Positions 26,377 through 40,701 are shown, counted from the stretch's first letter. The stretch: DNA of 64,000 bases from Pseudodesulfovibrio tunisiensis (GCF_022809775.1 NZ_CP094380.1:1054001-1118000); one strand, 5' to 3'. Notes: generated by a model from the letters alone, not told the origin. Program-made: numbers and translations.

Positions 26377-27888
26377 CTATTCGACCCAGCCGTAGGTCCG
26401 CTCCACGGCCTTTTTCCATCCCGCGTACAAGAAGGCGCGCTTGCGCTCCTCCATGTCCGGATTCCAGGTCTTGTCTTCCTTCCAGTTGTTGTACAACTCC
26501 TCGCGTCCGGACCAGAATCCCGTGGCAATGCCTGCGGCATAGGCAGCGCCGAGACAGGTGGTTTCCGCCACCTTGGGCCGCACCACGGGCACATCCAGAA
26601 TATCGGACTGGAACTGCATGAGCAGTTCGTTGAACACCATGCCGCCATCGGCCTTGAGCGTCTTGAGCTCCACGCCGGAATCCCTGTTCATGGCCTCCAC
26701 AATGTCCTTGGTCTGGAACGCAGTGGCTTCCAGCACGGCCCGGGCAATGTGATTGCGGTTGATGTACCGGGTCAGACCAACCATGACTCCGCGCGCGTCC
26801 GGCCGCCAGTACGGGGCATACAGCCCGGAAAATGCAGGCACGATGTACATGCCGCCCGTGTCCTCGACCTTGCGGGCGAGGTCCTCGATCTGGGGCGCGG
26901 AATCGAACATGCGCAGATTGTCGCGCAGCCACTGCACCAGAGCGCCGGCAATGGCGATGGAGCCTTCCAGACAATAGGACGGCTTGCGCCCGCTGAACTG
27001 GTAGGCCAAGGTCGTCACCAGACCATGCTCGGACTTGATGGGCTCGTGGCCGGTATGCATGAGCAGAAAACAGCCCGTGCCGTAGGTGTTCTTGGCCTCG
27101 CCCGGAGCAAAGCAGGTCTGGCCCACCAGAGCGGCCTGCTGGTCGCCCACGGCCCCGCATACCGGCGCGCGCGCGCCGAACGGTCCATCCTCGGCCGTCG
27201 GCCCCCACGTATTCTCGTCCGAGGAAGGCACGATGCGCGGCAGCCCCTGTGCAGGCACGCCCATGATCTTCATGATTTCCTCATCCCATTCCAGAGTGCG
27301 CAGGTCCATGAGCATGGTTCGGCTGGCATTGGTCACGTCCGTGACATGCGCCCCGCCCTTGGGCCCCCCCGTGAGCCACCAGATGATCCATGTCTCGATG
27401 GTGCCGAACATGGCGTCCCCTCGGTCGGCCGCACTTCTGGCCTCGGGGATGTTGTCCAGAATCCACTTGATCTTGGGGCCGGAAAAATATGTCGCCACAG
27501 GCAGACCGGTCTTGTCGCGAAACCGATCCTGTCCGCCGTCGGCCATGAGTTCCTTGCATATCTCATGGGTACGGGTGCACTGCCAGACAATGGCGTTGCA
27601 GAACGGCTTGCCCGTATTGCGATCCCAGACCACCGTGGTCTCGCGCTGGTTGGTGATGCCGATGGCCGCAAGGTCCGATCCCTTGAGCCCGGACTTGGTC
27701 AATGCGCCCCGAATCACCTCGCGGGTATTATTCCATATCTCCATGGGGTCATGCTCGACCCAGCCCGGTCTGGGATATATCTGCTCGTGCTCCTTCTGAT
27801 CCAGCCCCACTATCCTGCCCTGTTCATCGAAAATGATGAATCGGCTGCTGGTGGTCCCGGAATCCACGGCTCCCACGTATTTCGCCAT
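26377..27888 (-). CDS. glpK: Glycerol kinase
   Basis: Phosphorylates glycerol to glycerol 3-phosphate with ATP. The 503-aa FGGY-family enzyme opens with the ATP-binding DSGTTSSR (residues 9-16), carries the glycerol-site segment [10 protein letters not shown] near 80-90 and the family signature region GGLLL-like part near 390 ([15 protein letters not shown]). AGGAG is 6 nt before ATG 27888. It is the distal gene of the minus-strand glpAB-hdr cluster, 83 bp after the HdrB-like gene, and its product feeds GlpAB. Confidence 0.96.
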   Translation of the reverse strand: MAKYVGAVDSGTTSSRFIIFDEQGRIVGLDQKEHEQIYPRPGWVEHDPMEIWNNTREVIRGALTKSGLKGSDLAAIGITNQRETTVVWDRNTGKPFCNAIVWQCTRTHEICKELMADGGQDRFRDKTGLPVATYFSGPKIKWILDNIPEARSAADRGDAMFGTIETWIIWWLTGGPKGGAHVTDVTNASRTMLMDLRTLEWDEEIMKIMGVPAQGLPRIVPSSDENTWGPTAEDGPFGARAPVCGAVGDQQAALVGQTCFAPGEAKNTYGTGCFLLMHTGHEPIKSEHGLVTTLAYQFSGRKPSYCLEGSIAIAGALVQWLRDNLRMFDSAPQIEDLARKVEDTGGMYIVPAFSGLYAPYWRPDARGVMVGLTRYINRNHIARAVLEATAFQTKDIVEAMNRDSGVELKTLKADGGMVFNELLMQFQSDILDVPVVRPKVAETTCLGAAYAAGIATGFWSGREELYNNWKEDKTWNPDMEERKRAFLYAGWKKAVERTYGWVE

Positions 27889-27971
27889 ATTTCGTCTCCT
27901 TGTGCTCGCATGGGCCGCCTCGGGGCGACACAACGGTTCGATTTCGAGTCCATAGCATAAAGCCGAAATCC

Positions 27972-28829
27972 CTAAAACCCGGAAAAATCGAAGGGAATGC
28001 GGTTCTTCCCCAGTCCGAGACAGTCGGAATCCAATCCCAAAGCCAGCCCGACAAGCTGGGAGATCAGCACGGCAGGTGGTGCGGACCGCAAGGGGTCGCG
28101 CCAGTCCAGCCGGTCGCGTTCCGTGTCGAACTGCATTTGGCAATACGTGCATGCCGTGGCCACGATCTGCGCCCCGGCTGTTTGCGCGTCCTCCAGCTTT
28201 CGCCGCATCAAGGCCTCGGAAATCACGTCGTCCCTGCCGCGCAACGGATGACCGCAACACTCCAGCCGCAAATCCCAGTTCACGGGCTCGGCGCCCAACG
28301 CCGCAACCACGCGCTCGAAGATCGTGGGAGCAAGCGGATCGTCGAATCCGGTCACATCCCCGGGCCGCAAGGCATGACACCCGTAATGGCAGGCCACGGC
28401 CAGCCCGGCCAAGGGACGCGATACCCTGCCCCTGAGCGTATCGATGCCCACATGCTTCGCCAGCACCGTGAGCAGATGAAACACTTCGGGCCTGTCCGGC
28501 AGAGAAAGCCCGTCCCGATCCAGCAACTCCGCCGTGCCCCCAGCCAGCCGACCGCCATGGGCAAGTCGGGAAACCGCATGCTTGAGACTGCCGAAACAGC
28601 ATTTGCACGGCGTGAGAATCGACAGGCCCGCGTCCTCGGCCAAGGCAAGGTTGCGCGCCGCGGAATAGATGGACGCCTCGAAGCTCTCATGCCGCACGGG
28701 CCAGCCGCAACAGTTGAATTCGATGTGCACCAGCTCGATATCAAGGGCACGGCACACGCTTTCCACAGACAGACCGTACTGGGGCAGATGATGAGCGACC
28801 TTGCAACCGGGAAAATATGCGTACTTCAT
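27972..28829 (-). CDS. HdrB/GlpC-like CCG-domain iron-sulfur protein
   Basis: A 285-aa protein of the heterodisulfide reductase B / GlpC C-terminal type, with two CCG cysteine motifs that bind non-cubane [4Fe-4S] clusters. The first has Cys9, Cys40-Cys41 and Cys75/Cys78; the second has CHYGC near 154, ECCG near 192 and CTYC near 230. In this operon it sits between the membrane Fe-S fusion and glpK, so it probably supplies the catalytic half that GlpC contributes in other bacteria. ATG 28829 overlaps the upstream stop by 4 bp, so it is tightly coupled. Confidence 0.85.
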   Translation of the reverse strand: MKYAYFPGCKVAHHLPQYGLSVESVCRALDIELVHIEFNCCGWPVRHESFEASIYSAARNLALAEDAGLSILTPCKCCFGSLKHAVSRLAHGGRLAGGTAELLDRDGLSLPDRPEVFHLLTVLAKHVGIDTLRGRVSRPLAGLAVACHYGCHALRPGDVTGFDDPLAPTIFERVVAALGAEPVNWDLRLECCGHPLRGRDDVISEALMRRKLEDAQTAGAQIVATACTYCQMQFDTERDRLDWRDPLRSAPPAVLISQLVGLALGLDSDCLGLGKNRIPFDFSGF

Positions 28830-30462
28830 CGCCCTTCCCTCTTTTCCCGCTGTTCCCGAAGCCGGGCCGCAGCCACGTTCCTGAGCTCGTACAGCACGTC
28901 CGCCACGGGAATGTTCTGCGGACAATGCTCCTGACACTTGTAGCAGGTGGTGCAGCTCCAGACCATGCGCACGCCCAAGGCCTGATCCTTGAGTCCCATG
29001 CGCAGGAGATTCATGATCTGCTGCGGCGTGAAATCGAGATCGCGCGTCGGGTCGCTGCTCACGGCCACGACCGGACACACGCTAGTGCAGGTGGTGCACT
29101 GCACGCATGCCCAGTAGGATTCCGCCCTGTCGGCCAGCCCGTCCCCGCCTGTACGCTCGGCCTCGAATTCGCCCATTTCCATGAACGCCGTGGCCCACCC
29201 CTTGGGATGCCCCATGCGAATTTCCGCATTCGGCCCGGCAGTGCGCCCCTGAGCCAAATGCTCCCGTGAAGCCATCCACAAGGACTGAAGATCCATGCCG
29301 GACGGACAGATATCCGTACAGCGCAGACATTCCGTGCAAATGCGGCTACCTTCGGCGAACAGTTCCAATGCGCGTCCATCCAGTCCGTCCACAGCATGCC
29401 TATTCAGCGAACGCAGTTTTTCCGAGGGCAGGATATCCGCATTGCCCAACACGGCAAACACGGGCGCAACGCTGCAATGCAGGCTGCATTCCCCGCACCG
29501 GGAACAGGCATCAAGCCCCACTCCCGAGCCAATCCCCGAGGATTCCGCCCTTTCGGCCACATGTTTCCCCTGCCGAACCAGCAGATTCGCCGAAACCGCC
29601 ACGGGATGAAAGAATTTGCCGAACGGCAGCAGTGCCAACCCCAGAAAGCACAGGCCGAGATGCACATGCCGGAACACCAGATCGGCCCGGCTCGTGTTCA
29701 TGGCCCGGGCGGTAAAGAACAGTCCCGAAGCAAGACTGCGGGAAACAAAGGCCGATGCAGTATCGGAATGACAGGAGGCACAATTGTCCGCGTCGACCGC
29801 CTTTCCCAGATTCAGGAATTCCGGGGAATCCTGGGGGGTCACGGAAAAGACCACGCCGTATTCCCGGGCCCAGAAGGCCCGAAGCGCCTCCATTTCCCGC
29901 GCATCATCAAGAAAGGAATATTCCGCGATCATGCGGTCGTACACGGCCTCGGACATGATCTTGGACGCTTCCAAAAAAAGCCGGACACCACAATACCCCC
30001 GACAACAAGCAGGAGCGCCCAATCCTGAAACCGGGACAAGGCCCGAAGCCGCGTGTCCGCCAACCGGCGCACCGCGGCCAAAACCACCCCGAACAGCACC
30101 AGCGCGCCGAACAGATTGCGCAGGAACTGCCACGGATCAAGCGTGGATTCGTAATCGGAAAACAGGGATGCCGTGACAACCCCGTCCAGGGCATGGAACA
30201 ACAGCAACCCCATGAAGCCGAAAAGGATCAGGGAATGCGCCAGCCAACGCATGGGCCCGGTCCGGGCGGTGCGGCGAAGCAGAAGGATATCGAAAAGGAA
30301 CGAGGAAATCGCGGAAAACGAAATCGAAAGGAATCGGCCCGGTCGCAGGGATTCCGGACCGGAATCGCCAGCCCGTCCCCGAAACCATCCGGCCACGCGC
30401 CAAACGGTTCCGATCAGGCAGATCATCAGGGAGAGAAACAGGCCGACAGTGAAAGAATCCAT
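28826..30462 (-). pseudogene. HdrE/HdrC-like cytochrome b-ferredoxin fusion, frame broken at an A7 tract
   Basis: Two frames make one expected product. The first (30462 to 29929) encodes a membrane domain with five helices, like the b-type cytochrome subunits HdrE/NarI. The second continues with LEASKIMSEAVYDRM, a CASCHS segment, another helix (near 29620-29680), then two [4Fe-4S] ferredoxin clusters (CSRCGECSLHC and CTECLRCTDIC) and a second pair (CVQCTTCTSVC, CTTCYKCQEHC) like HdrC/GlpC. The switch is at A7 (29973-29979, U7 in mRNA); adding one base gives a continuous ~545-aa fusion. AGGAGG is 4 nt before ATG 30462. It could alternatively be two overlapping genes with a start at 29955, though no good ribosome site is there. 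Confidence 0.75.
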
Positions 30463-30528
30463 ACCCCCTCCTGACATGGATCAGGGGCGACCCGGTCCGG
30501 CCGCCCGACAAAGGCCAACCCCGGACAA

Positions 30529-31803
30529 TCAGCCGGATTCGGCCATGCAGGCAACAGCCTTGTATGCGGTGGCCACGGCCAATCCGGCCCCGCATTTCAT
30601 GCGCATCCAGTCATGATGCGCCAATACGGCCCCGGCAGCGTACAGATTGCCGTAGGCCGATTTCCCGGAGTCGTTCAAGGGACGCATGCAGTCGTCCACT
30701 TGCACTCCGGCCATGTTCACGGGATGTCCCTGCGCATCGAAGAACCGCTCTTGATGCCAATCGGTACGGGCTTGCGGCTGAATCACGGGCAGGTTGAAGA
30801 TCGGTTCGAAGACCTTTTTCCTGTCCGTCCGGAGCCCCTTGCCGAAAAAGCGACCCGTGGCCAGAATTGCGGCCCGGGAACGCACGGACAGGTTGTGTCG
30901 TTCATTGCCGACGCGAAAAAGAAAGGTGCCGCCGTCCTCACGTTCCCCCTGGATCACCATTTTCTGGGAAAAGGTGTCCGCACCCAGCCCGGGCAACCCG
31001 CGATCGAAAGCGGCCCGCAGCCGAGTACCTGCGATGGACGGCGGCAGTGTAGGAATTTCAAATATTCGAAGTCCTGTCAACGACTCGAGATGGTGAATGA
31101 TTTTCATGGGATCAATCAGACCGAGAATCGCAGGAAAACCGATAAAACAGGCATTGCCGACATGCTCGGCAAGATGTTTCACCAGCTCCTCCCTCCGGGC
31201 CGGATCCGCCATGGTCCAGGCCATGTGCTCGGGATACAATTCGCCGCGGCCACCCGGGAAATCGATTCGTACCGTACGCAGATCAGGCCACTGCGGCCCG
31301 AGATTCTCCACGATCTGTGCGCCGCTGAATCCCTTGAGACCATGAAAATCCACCAGCAAGGTCGGAGCCTTTTCCTCAAAGGCCACGGTCCCGGCATGCG
31401 CGGAAGCCGGGGTGAAAAACGTGCGTTTCACGGTCCCGGCAGGCGTGATGACCGGAATGTTGCGGTCATGGTCGCCGACATAGGGCAGCCCCTGCTCCGC
31501 GAGAAAATCCGAAAACTGTTTCAGGGCAATGCGAATCTGCGCTTCCGGCACAAGGGCGTAGGGATGCTCGGGACAATCCCGGACAACAGCCCGGATCGCG
31601 GCCCATGGATCATCCCAGCGTCGTCCCTGTTCCACGGGATGCACGCCCATGAGATCGATCAGACCGGTGCTGAAATCAATGCCTCCGGTGGAGCCGGCCA
31701 ACGCCACGGACCTGCCCCGGGAGGCAGCGAACAGGGCGGCTGCCATGCCCGCGAATCCCGCGCCGATGACCATGACGTCGTAGACGCGCTCCCCGCTGCT
31801 CAT
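30529..31803 (-). CDS. glpB: Anaerobic glycerol-3-phosphate dehydrogenase subunit B
   Basis: Flavoprotein subunit of the membrane-linked anaerobic glycerol-3-phosphate dehydrogenase that passes electrons from GlpA to the Fe-S module. The 424-aa protein has the N-terminal FAD motif GAGFAGMAAALFAASRG (residues 13-29) and a C-terminal segment GNLYAAGAVLAHHD near 393-406 typical of GlpB. Its ATG overlaps the glpA stop (ATGA), showing coupled translation. The next gene downstream starts 67 bp later. Confidence 0.88.
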   Translation of the reverse strand: MSSGERVYDVMVIGAGFAGMAAALFAASRGRSVALAGSTGGIDFSTGLIDLMGVHPVEQGRRWDDPWAAIRAVVRDCPEHPYALVPEAQIRIALKQFSDFLAEQGLPYVGDHDRNIPVITPAGTVKRTFFTPASAHAGTVAFEEKAPTLLVDFHGLKGFSGAQIVENLGPQWPDLRTVRIDFPGGRGELYPEHMAWTMADPARREELVKHLAEHVGNACFIGFPAILGLIDPMKIIHHLESLTGLRIFEIPTLPPSIAGTRLRAAFDRGLPGLGADTFSQKMVIQGEREDGGTFLFRVGNERHNLSVRSRAAILATGRFFGKGLRTDRKKVFEPIFNLPVIQPQARTDWHQERFFDAQGHPVNMAGVQVDDCMRPLNDSGKSAYGNLYAAGAVLAHHDWMRMKCGAGLAVATAYKAVACMAESG

Positions 31804-33383
31804 TCCCCGTCCTCCGATTCGAAATATTCGGGCCGGGCAAGCTCCATATCGAGCATGCCGCAATACAAGGCTTCCTGAAGATCGGCCTGCATGAGCGGCA
31901 ATCCCCACAGGATCGGGGAAAAACCGCGCCAGCGTCGCTCCACGAATGCCTTGAGTTCGGCAATGCCCCTGTCGCCGGAAAGATGCCCCTGATCGTACAG
32001 GTGCCCGGTAATGCGCAGGCCGCAGAATCCGCCCTGACACGGTCCCTTGCCCACCCGGCTGCGCATGCCGATGGCCTTGAGCATGGATCGACCGCGCATG
32101 TCGCCCAGCTCCGCAATGATGGCATCCACCACGCTGCGGGAAACCATTTCGCACTCGCAGAGCACAAGGTCGTCCTCGGCCCGTCTGTCCACCCAGTTTC
32201 TGGGCGCGCGGCCCGGCTCTGTCCACATGCCCATGGCAGATGCGGGCACGGGTTCGGTTCTGGTTCGGCACGGTGCATCAATGCCGAGTTTGGCACAGAC
32301 CATGTCCGCAGTTCGCTCGGCCATGAGCCGATAGGTGGTCAGCTTGCCGCCCGTGATGGTCACGAAATTGTCCAGTCCGTCGCGGGCGTGATCAATGAGG
32401 GAAAAGCCACGGCTCACGCTGCGAGCGTCCCCGGCGTCACCGGACAGCACCAGAGGCCGCACCCCGGAATAGGCGCGGATGTAGCGCGTGGTTTCCAGAA
32501 TGGGCATCATGGCCCGGGCGTCCTCGATGATGCGGTCCGCCTCCTCCACTGTGGGACGGCAATGGTCGGGATGATCCACGGTCACGGACGTGGTGCCCAG
32601 CACGGACACGGTGCCGCCCGGCACCAGAATGTCCGCGTCCGAAGCCTTGCGCAGCCGGTTCACCACGCGCCGGGAAATGCGGTCCTGCGTCACGAGCAGA
32701 CAGCCCGAGGAATACAGCAGATCGATATGCGCCCCGGCCATTTCCGCGACCAACCCGGCCCATGCCCCGGCCGCATTGACCACGATCTCCGGTTCCACCA
32801 CATGCTCGGCCCCGGAATTCCCGTCCACGAAACGAACCCGCCTGATCCTCCCCCCTTCGGTCTCCACTGCCGTGACCCGGGCATTGCGCTGCACGCTTCC
32901 GCCCAAGGTCAGGGAATGGGAAAGATTGTCCAGAGAAAGCATGAACGGGTCCACGGCAGCATCTTCGACCGCATAGGCCGCGATCACCCTGTCCGACAAG
33001 GCAGGTTCAAGCTCCCGGACCTCGGCAGGATCGAGCTTGCGGCTGGGGATGGAACTGCGAGTGCACAGGGATGGAAAATCGGCGACATAATCTTCATCAT
33101 CACCCTGCACGGCCACGAACAGACCACCCGTGTCCTCGATGCATTGCGGGGATATCCGCCTGAGAATCTCCCCTTCCTCGCGACATTCCACGGCAGCCTC
33201 CATGTCCGAAGCCACATAGCGCGCACCGCTGTGCAGCAGCCCGTGGTTGCCGCCCGAGGCCCCGGCATTGATGTCGCGCTTTTCCAGCAGCAGACAGGGA
33301 ACGCCCCGCAGCGCGAGATCTCGCGCCACTCCGGTTCCGGTCACTCCGCCGCCGATGATCAGCACTCTTGCTTCGATAGCCAT
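31800..33383 (-). CDS. glpA: Anaerobic glycerol-3-phosphate dehydrogenase subunit A
   Basis: Catalytic FAD subunit that oxidises glycerol 3-phosphate to dihydroxyacetone phosphate. The 527-aa protein begins with the FAD motif GGGVTGTGVARDLALRG (10-26) and has the substrate-side segments GGNHGLLHSGARY and GGKLTTYRLMAE. The last 130 residues are a BFD-like [2Fe-2S] domain with Cys in LCECEM (near 408-410) and GPCQGGFC (near 443-448), present in GlpA but not GlpD. The ORF continues upstream to 33563, but GGGAAGGGAAGA precedes ATG 33383. It is the first gene of the minus-strand glp operon. Confidence 0.94.
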   Translation of the reverse strand: MAIEARVLIIGGGVTGTGVARDLALRGVPCLLLEKRDINAGASGGNHGLLHSGARYVASDMEAAVECREEGEILRRISPQCIEDTGGLFVAVQGDDEDYVADFPSLCTRSSIPSRKLDPAEVRELEPALSDRVIAAYAVEDAAVDPFMLSLDNLSHSLTLGGSVQRNARVTAVETEGGRIRRVRFVDGNSGAEHVVEPEIVVNAAGAWAGLVAEMAGAHIDLLYSSGCLLVTQDRISRRVVNRLRKASDADILVPGGTVSVLGTTSVTVDHPDHCRPTVEEADRIIEDARAMMPILETTRYIRAYSGVRPLVLSGDAGDARSVSRGFSLIDHARDGLDNFVTITGGKLTTYRLMAERTADMVCAKLGIDAPCRTRTEPVPASAMGMWTEPGRAPRNWVDRRAEDDLVLCECEMVSRSVVDAIIAELGDMRGRSMLKAIGMRSRVGKGPCQGGFCGLRITGHLYDQGHLSGDRGIAELKAFVERRWRGFSPILWGLPLMQADLQEALYCGMLDMELARPEYFESEDGE

Positions 33384-33699
33384 TCTTCCCTTCCCGGAAC
33401 AGTTCGCGTTCACCCGGAATTTTCTTTTCGGATTGCGCTCGCCGCTTTCGCAATGCAATGAAAATTGCTTCTTCACGATCAGAGCCTGTGCGCGAACAAA
33501 CAGGAATATGCGTAAAGAACATTGTCTAATGTCCACACGGGTGCTATGGTCACCCAAACACACAACCTTTGGCGCGCCGAGTCAATATTGGACTGTACAT
33601 TATCATGTCTGTTTGATTCTCGCCATATAAATTTTCTTTTTTGCATCACAAATCACCTTTTTTGTTTTCACATTCGAACATCAAGGAGACATTCCAACA
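33384..33699. promoter_or_regulatory. Divergent glpA/glpR control region
   Basis: A 316-bp gene-free region, A+T-rich on the glpR side. It contains an imperfect palindrome GAACATTGTCTAATGTCC (33517-33534), a TTCGAACA element (33673-33680, just before the glpR ribosome site) and a related CGCGAACAAA (33491-33500). The GAACAT half-site resembles the operator half-sites of E. coli GlpR, so these are candidate GlpR sites; this is by resemblance only. I cannot assign the -10 and -35 boxes with confidence. Confidence 0.5.
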
Positions 33700-34539
33700 A
33701 TGCCCGGGCACTCAACCTCTCAATTCGCCGCACACGAGCCCGACACGGCCAAACACGCCTCGGTCAGGAATCGCCACGAGGAAATGGTCACTCTGATTCA
33801 GGAATCCGGGTTTGCCACGATCCAGGCACTGGCCGAGCATTTCGACGTCACGCCCCAGACCGTTCGCCGGGACATCAACACCCTGAGCCACAAGGGACTC
33901 GTGGAGCGCTACCACGGCGGAGCCGGTCCGGCCGTCAGCACGGAAAACGTGGACTACTCCAACCGCAAGGTGCTCTGCCGCACGGAAAAACGGCACATCG
34001 GCGAAATGGTGGCCAGACACATTCCCCACCGCTCATCCCTGTTCATCAACATCGGCACCACCACCGAGGAAGTCGCCCGGGCGCTGATACGGCATCAGGG
34101 ACTCAAGGTGATCACCAACAACCTGAACGTGGCCTCCACCCTGTGCGGCAACGAGGATGCGGAGATCATCGTGGCTGGCGGTCTGATACGGCACCGGGAT
34201 CGGGGCATCGTGGGCGAAGCGGCCGTGGATTTCATCGGCCAGTTCAAGGTGGACTACGGCATCATCGGCATCAGCGGCATCGACGCGGACGGCACCCTGC
34301 TGGATTTCGACTATCGGGAGGTGCGCGCGGCCCGAGCCATCATCGACAATTCGCGCAAGGTGTTTCTCGTCACGGACCACACCAAGTTCGGACGAAACGC
34401 CATGGTCCGTCTCGGCAGCATCGAGGAAATCGACGCGCTGTTCACGGACATGATGCCACCGCAGCCCATCGTGGAACGCATGGAACAGGCGGATGTGCAA
34501 TTTTTCGTGGCCGACACGGATTGCGGGAATGAAAAATGA
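33700..34539 (+). CDS. glpR: DeoR-family glycerol-3-phosphate regulon repressor
   Basis: A 279-aa DeoR-family regulator: N-terminal winged helix (about residues 24-80, FATIQALAEHFDVTPQTVRRD) and a C-terminal sugar-phosphate-sensing domain with INIGTTTEEVA near 112-122 and GGLIRHRD near 158-165. Members of this family release DNA when bound to glycerol 3-phosphate. It lies between the glpAB operon and the glycerol ABC importer and faces both promoters. AAGGAG is 11 nt before ATG 33700, a long spacing. The first 20 residues are a variable extension. Confidence 0.9.
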   Translation: MPGHSTSQFAAHEPDTAKHASVRNRHEEMVTLIQESGFATIQALAEHFDVTPQTVRRDINTLSHKGLVERYHGGAGPAVSTENVDYSNRKVLCRTEKRHIGEMVARHIPHRSSLFINIGTTTEEVARALIRHQGLKVITNNLNVASTLCGNEDAEIIVAGGLIRHRDRGIVGEAAVDFIGQFKVDYGIIGISGIDADGTLLDFDYREVRAARAIIDNSRKVFLVTDHTKFGRNAMVRLGSIEEIDALFTDMMPPQPIVERMEQADVQFFVADTDCGNEK

Positions 34540-34615
34540 GAAAAACAGGAAAAGGGGAGCATGTTTTTTTCTTTTCGGTTGAGAAAGTCCCGTGAAAATG
34601 TTATGCGTTTACGAC

Positions 34616-34638
34616 CATAATGTAACCTATTTCGAACA
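34616..34638 (+). promoter_or_regulatory. Candidate -10 box and GlpR operator of the glycerol importer operon
   Basis: CATAAT (34616-34621) is a good -10 match; the -35 is poor, as expected for a regulated promoter. TTCGAACA at 34631-34638, the same element seen before glpR, would cover the start of transcription. The importer start codon lies 43 bp further on. Confidence 0.45.
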
Positions 34639-34680
34639 ATCTGTTGCCAACCATCGGCTTTCACCAACTGGAGCGTGTGC

Positions 34681-35760
<1,080 letters not shown>

Positions 35761-35795
35761 CCGGGGCCGAACAGCGAAGCGCGAGAGGTTTTTTC

Positions 35796-36885
<1,090 letters not shown>

Positions 36886-36893
<8 letters not shown>

Positions 36894-37758
36894 ATGGCAG
36901 GACAACAAAGCCTGGTTCCTGGTCCTCCCGGTCTTCATCATCGTGGCCTTCAGCGCAATCATTCCGCTGATGACCGTGGTCAACTACTCGGTTCAGGACA
37001 TCTTCGGACCGGGACAACGCTTTTTCGTGGGCTCGGAGTGGTTCCGGGAAGTGCTGCACGACACTCGGCTGCACGAGGCCCTGTACCGCCAGCTCCTGTT
37101 TTCCGGGCTCGTGCTCCTGATCGAAATTCCCCTCGGCATCCTGATCGGCCTGATGATGCCCAAGAAAGGCTGGGGCGCATCCCTCTGTCTCGTACTCCTG
37201 GCCCTGCCCCTGCTGATCCCGTGGAACGTGATCGGCACCATCTGGATCATCTTCACCCGACCGGACATCGGCCTGTTCGGATATTTCATCAATACGTCCG
37301 GCATCGCGTTCGACCATACGGCCAGCGCACACGACGCCTGGGTCACGCTCATGCTCATGGAGGTCTGGCACTGGACGCCGCTTGTGGCCCTGCTGGCCTA
37401 TGCCGGATTGCGCGCCATTCCCGAGGCCTATTATCAGGCCGCAAGGATCGACGGAGCATCGCAATTCGCGATTTTCCGCTACATCCAGCTGCCCAAGCTG
37501 CGCGGGGTCATGACCATCGCCCTGCTGCTGCGGTTCATGGACAGCTTCCTGATCTACGCGGAACCCTTCGTGCTCACGGGCGGCGGGCCGGGCAACTCCA
37601 CCACGTTCCTGTCCATCTATCTGGTCAAGATCGCGGTGGGACAGTTCGACCTCGGCCCGGCAGCGGCCTTTTCCCTGATCTACTTCCTGATCATCCTGCT
37701 GTTCTGCTTCCTCTTCTATCAGGCTCTGCAAAACGTCGGAACCGGAGAGAAATCATGA
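36886..37758 (+). CDS. glpP: Glycerol ABC importer permease, GlpP-like
   Basis: Membrane subunit, 290 aa with six helices and the EAA loop IPEAYYQAARIDGAS near residues 181-195, which docks an ATPase subunit. The start ATG 36886 overlaps the end of the ATPase gene; AAGGAGGAACAG just upstream acts as the ribosome site. The next permease overlaps by 4 bp. Confidence 0.9.
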
Positions 37759-38558
37759 AAACAAGCAAACGCTACATAGGGCTGATCATCTACCTGATCC
37801 TGCTCATGCTGCCCATCTACTGGATGCTCAACATGTCCCTGCGCACCAATGCGGACATCATGGCGGCATTCTCCCTGTACCCCAAGGACCCGACCCTGCA
37901 GAACTACCTGAAGATATTCCATGATCCTTCCTGGTACATGGGCTATGTCAATTCCATCATCTACGTCACCCTCAACACGATCATCTCCCTGCTGTTCGCC
38001 CTGCCCGCTGCCTATGCGTTCTCCCGGTTCAGCTTTCTCGGGGACAAGCACATGTTCTTCTGGCTCCTGACGAACCGCATGGCTCCGCCCGCAGTCTTTC
38101 TGCTTCCCTTTTTCCAGCTCTATTCCGTGTTCAACCTCATTGACACGCATATTGCCGTGGCATTGGCGCACTGCCTGTTCAACGTGCCGCTGGCGGTCTG
38201 GATTCTGGAAGGATTCATGTCGGGCGTGCCCAAGGAGATCGATGAAACCGCGTTCATTGACGGGTATTCGTTTCCCAGATTCTTTGCCACGGTGTTCATC
38301 CCCCTGATTCGGGCGGGCATCGGCGTGACCGCGTTCTTCTGCTTCATGTTCAGCTGGGTGGAACTGCTTCTGGCCCGGACCCTGACCACGACCAACGCCA
38401 AGCCCATTGCCGCGACCATGACCCGCACGGTCAGCGCGACCGGCCTCGACTGGGGTCTTCTGGCCGCCGCTGGCATCCTGACCATCGTGCCCGGTGCGCT
38501 GGTCATCTGGTTCGTGCGCAATCATCTTGCCAAGGGCTTTGCTCTGGGCCGCGTATAA
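37755..38558 (+). CDS. glpQ: Glycerol ABC importer permease, GlpQ-like
   Basis: Second membrane subunit, 267 aa with six helices and the EAA-type loop VPKEIDETAFIDGYS near 160-174. ATG 37755 overlaps the previous stop (ATGA). A hydrophobic 92-aa gene and the binding protein follow. The heterodimer with the previous permease forms the glycerol channel. Confidence 0.9.
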   Translation: MKTSKRYIGLIIYLILLMLPIYWMLNMSLRTNADIMAAFSLYPKDPTLQNYLKIFHDPSWYMGYVNSIIYVTLNTIISLLFALPAAYAFSRFSFLGDKHMFFWLLTNRMAPPAVFLLPFFQLYSVFNLIDTHIAVALAHCLFNVPLAVWILEGFMSGVPKEIDETAFIDGYSFPRFFATVFIPLIRAGIGVTAFFCFMFSWVELLLARTLTTTNAKPIAATMTRTVSATGLDWGLLAAAGILTIVPGALVIWFVRNHLAKGFALGRV

Positions 38559-38570
38559 GGAGGTACGGAC

Positions 38571-38849
38571 ATGAATCTCGAATGGATGGCATGGACGCCC
38601 CTGACAGCCTGTTTCTTCACGTTCATCATGCTCATGCTCATCGGCATGACGATCTGGCAGGTCATGGTGCCCACCGTGGCGCGCAAGGGATTCCTGCCCA
38701 TCGTCACCACCCGTGGGGACAGACTTTTCATGGGACTGCTGGGCAGCGCATACATTCACCTGGCCTGGCTCGGTCTGACCGATTTCAGCCTGTGGATTGC
38801 TACGGTTGTTTCCGTCTGCTTCATCGCGATCATGCTGCGCTGGGGCTAG
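38571..38849 (+). CDS. DUF2160 small membrane protein of the glycerol importer
   Basis: A 92-aa protein with two or three hydrophobic helices (about residues 10-32, 54-70 and 72-90). Small proteins of this type (DUF2160) occur in GlpSTPQV operons; their job is not known. It has AAGGAGG before ATG 38571, 12 bp after the second permease. Confidence 0.82.
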   Translation: MNLEWMAWTPLTACFFTFIMLMLIGMTIWQVMVPTVARKGFLPIVTTRGDRLFMGLLGSAYIHLAWLGLTDFSLWIATVVSVCFIAIMLRWG

Positions 38850-38928
38850 CCCCGGACCGAAAGCCGACGGATTGTGAACTAGGTGTTGCTTGTTGAAGAG
38901 GATTCACTTTCAGCAGATGGAGGATCGT

Positions 38929-40677
<1,749 letters not shown>

Positions 40678-40701
40678 ACACGCGTCCTGTACCGACGTCA
40701 G

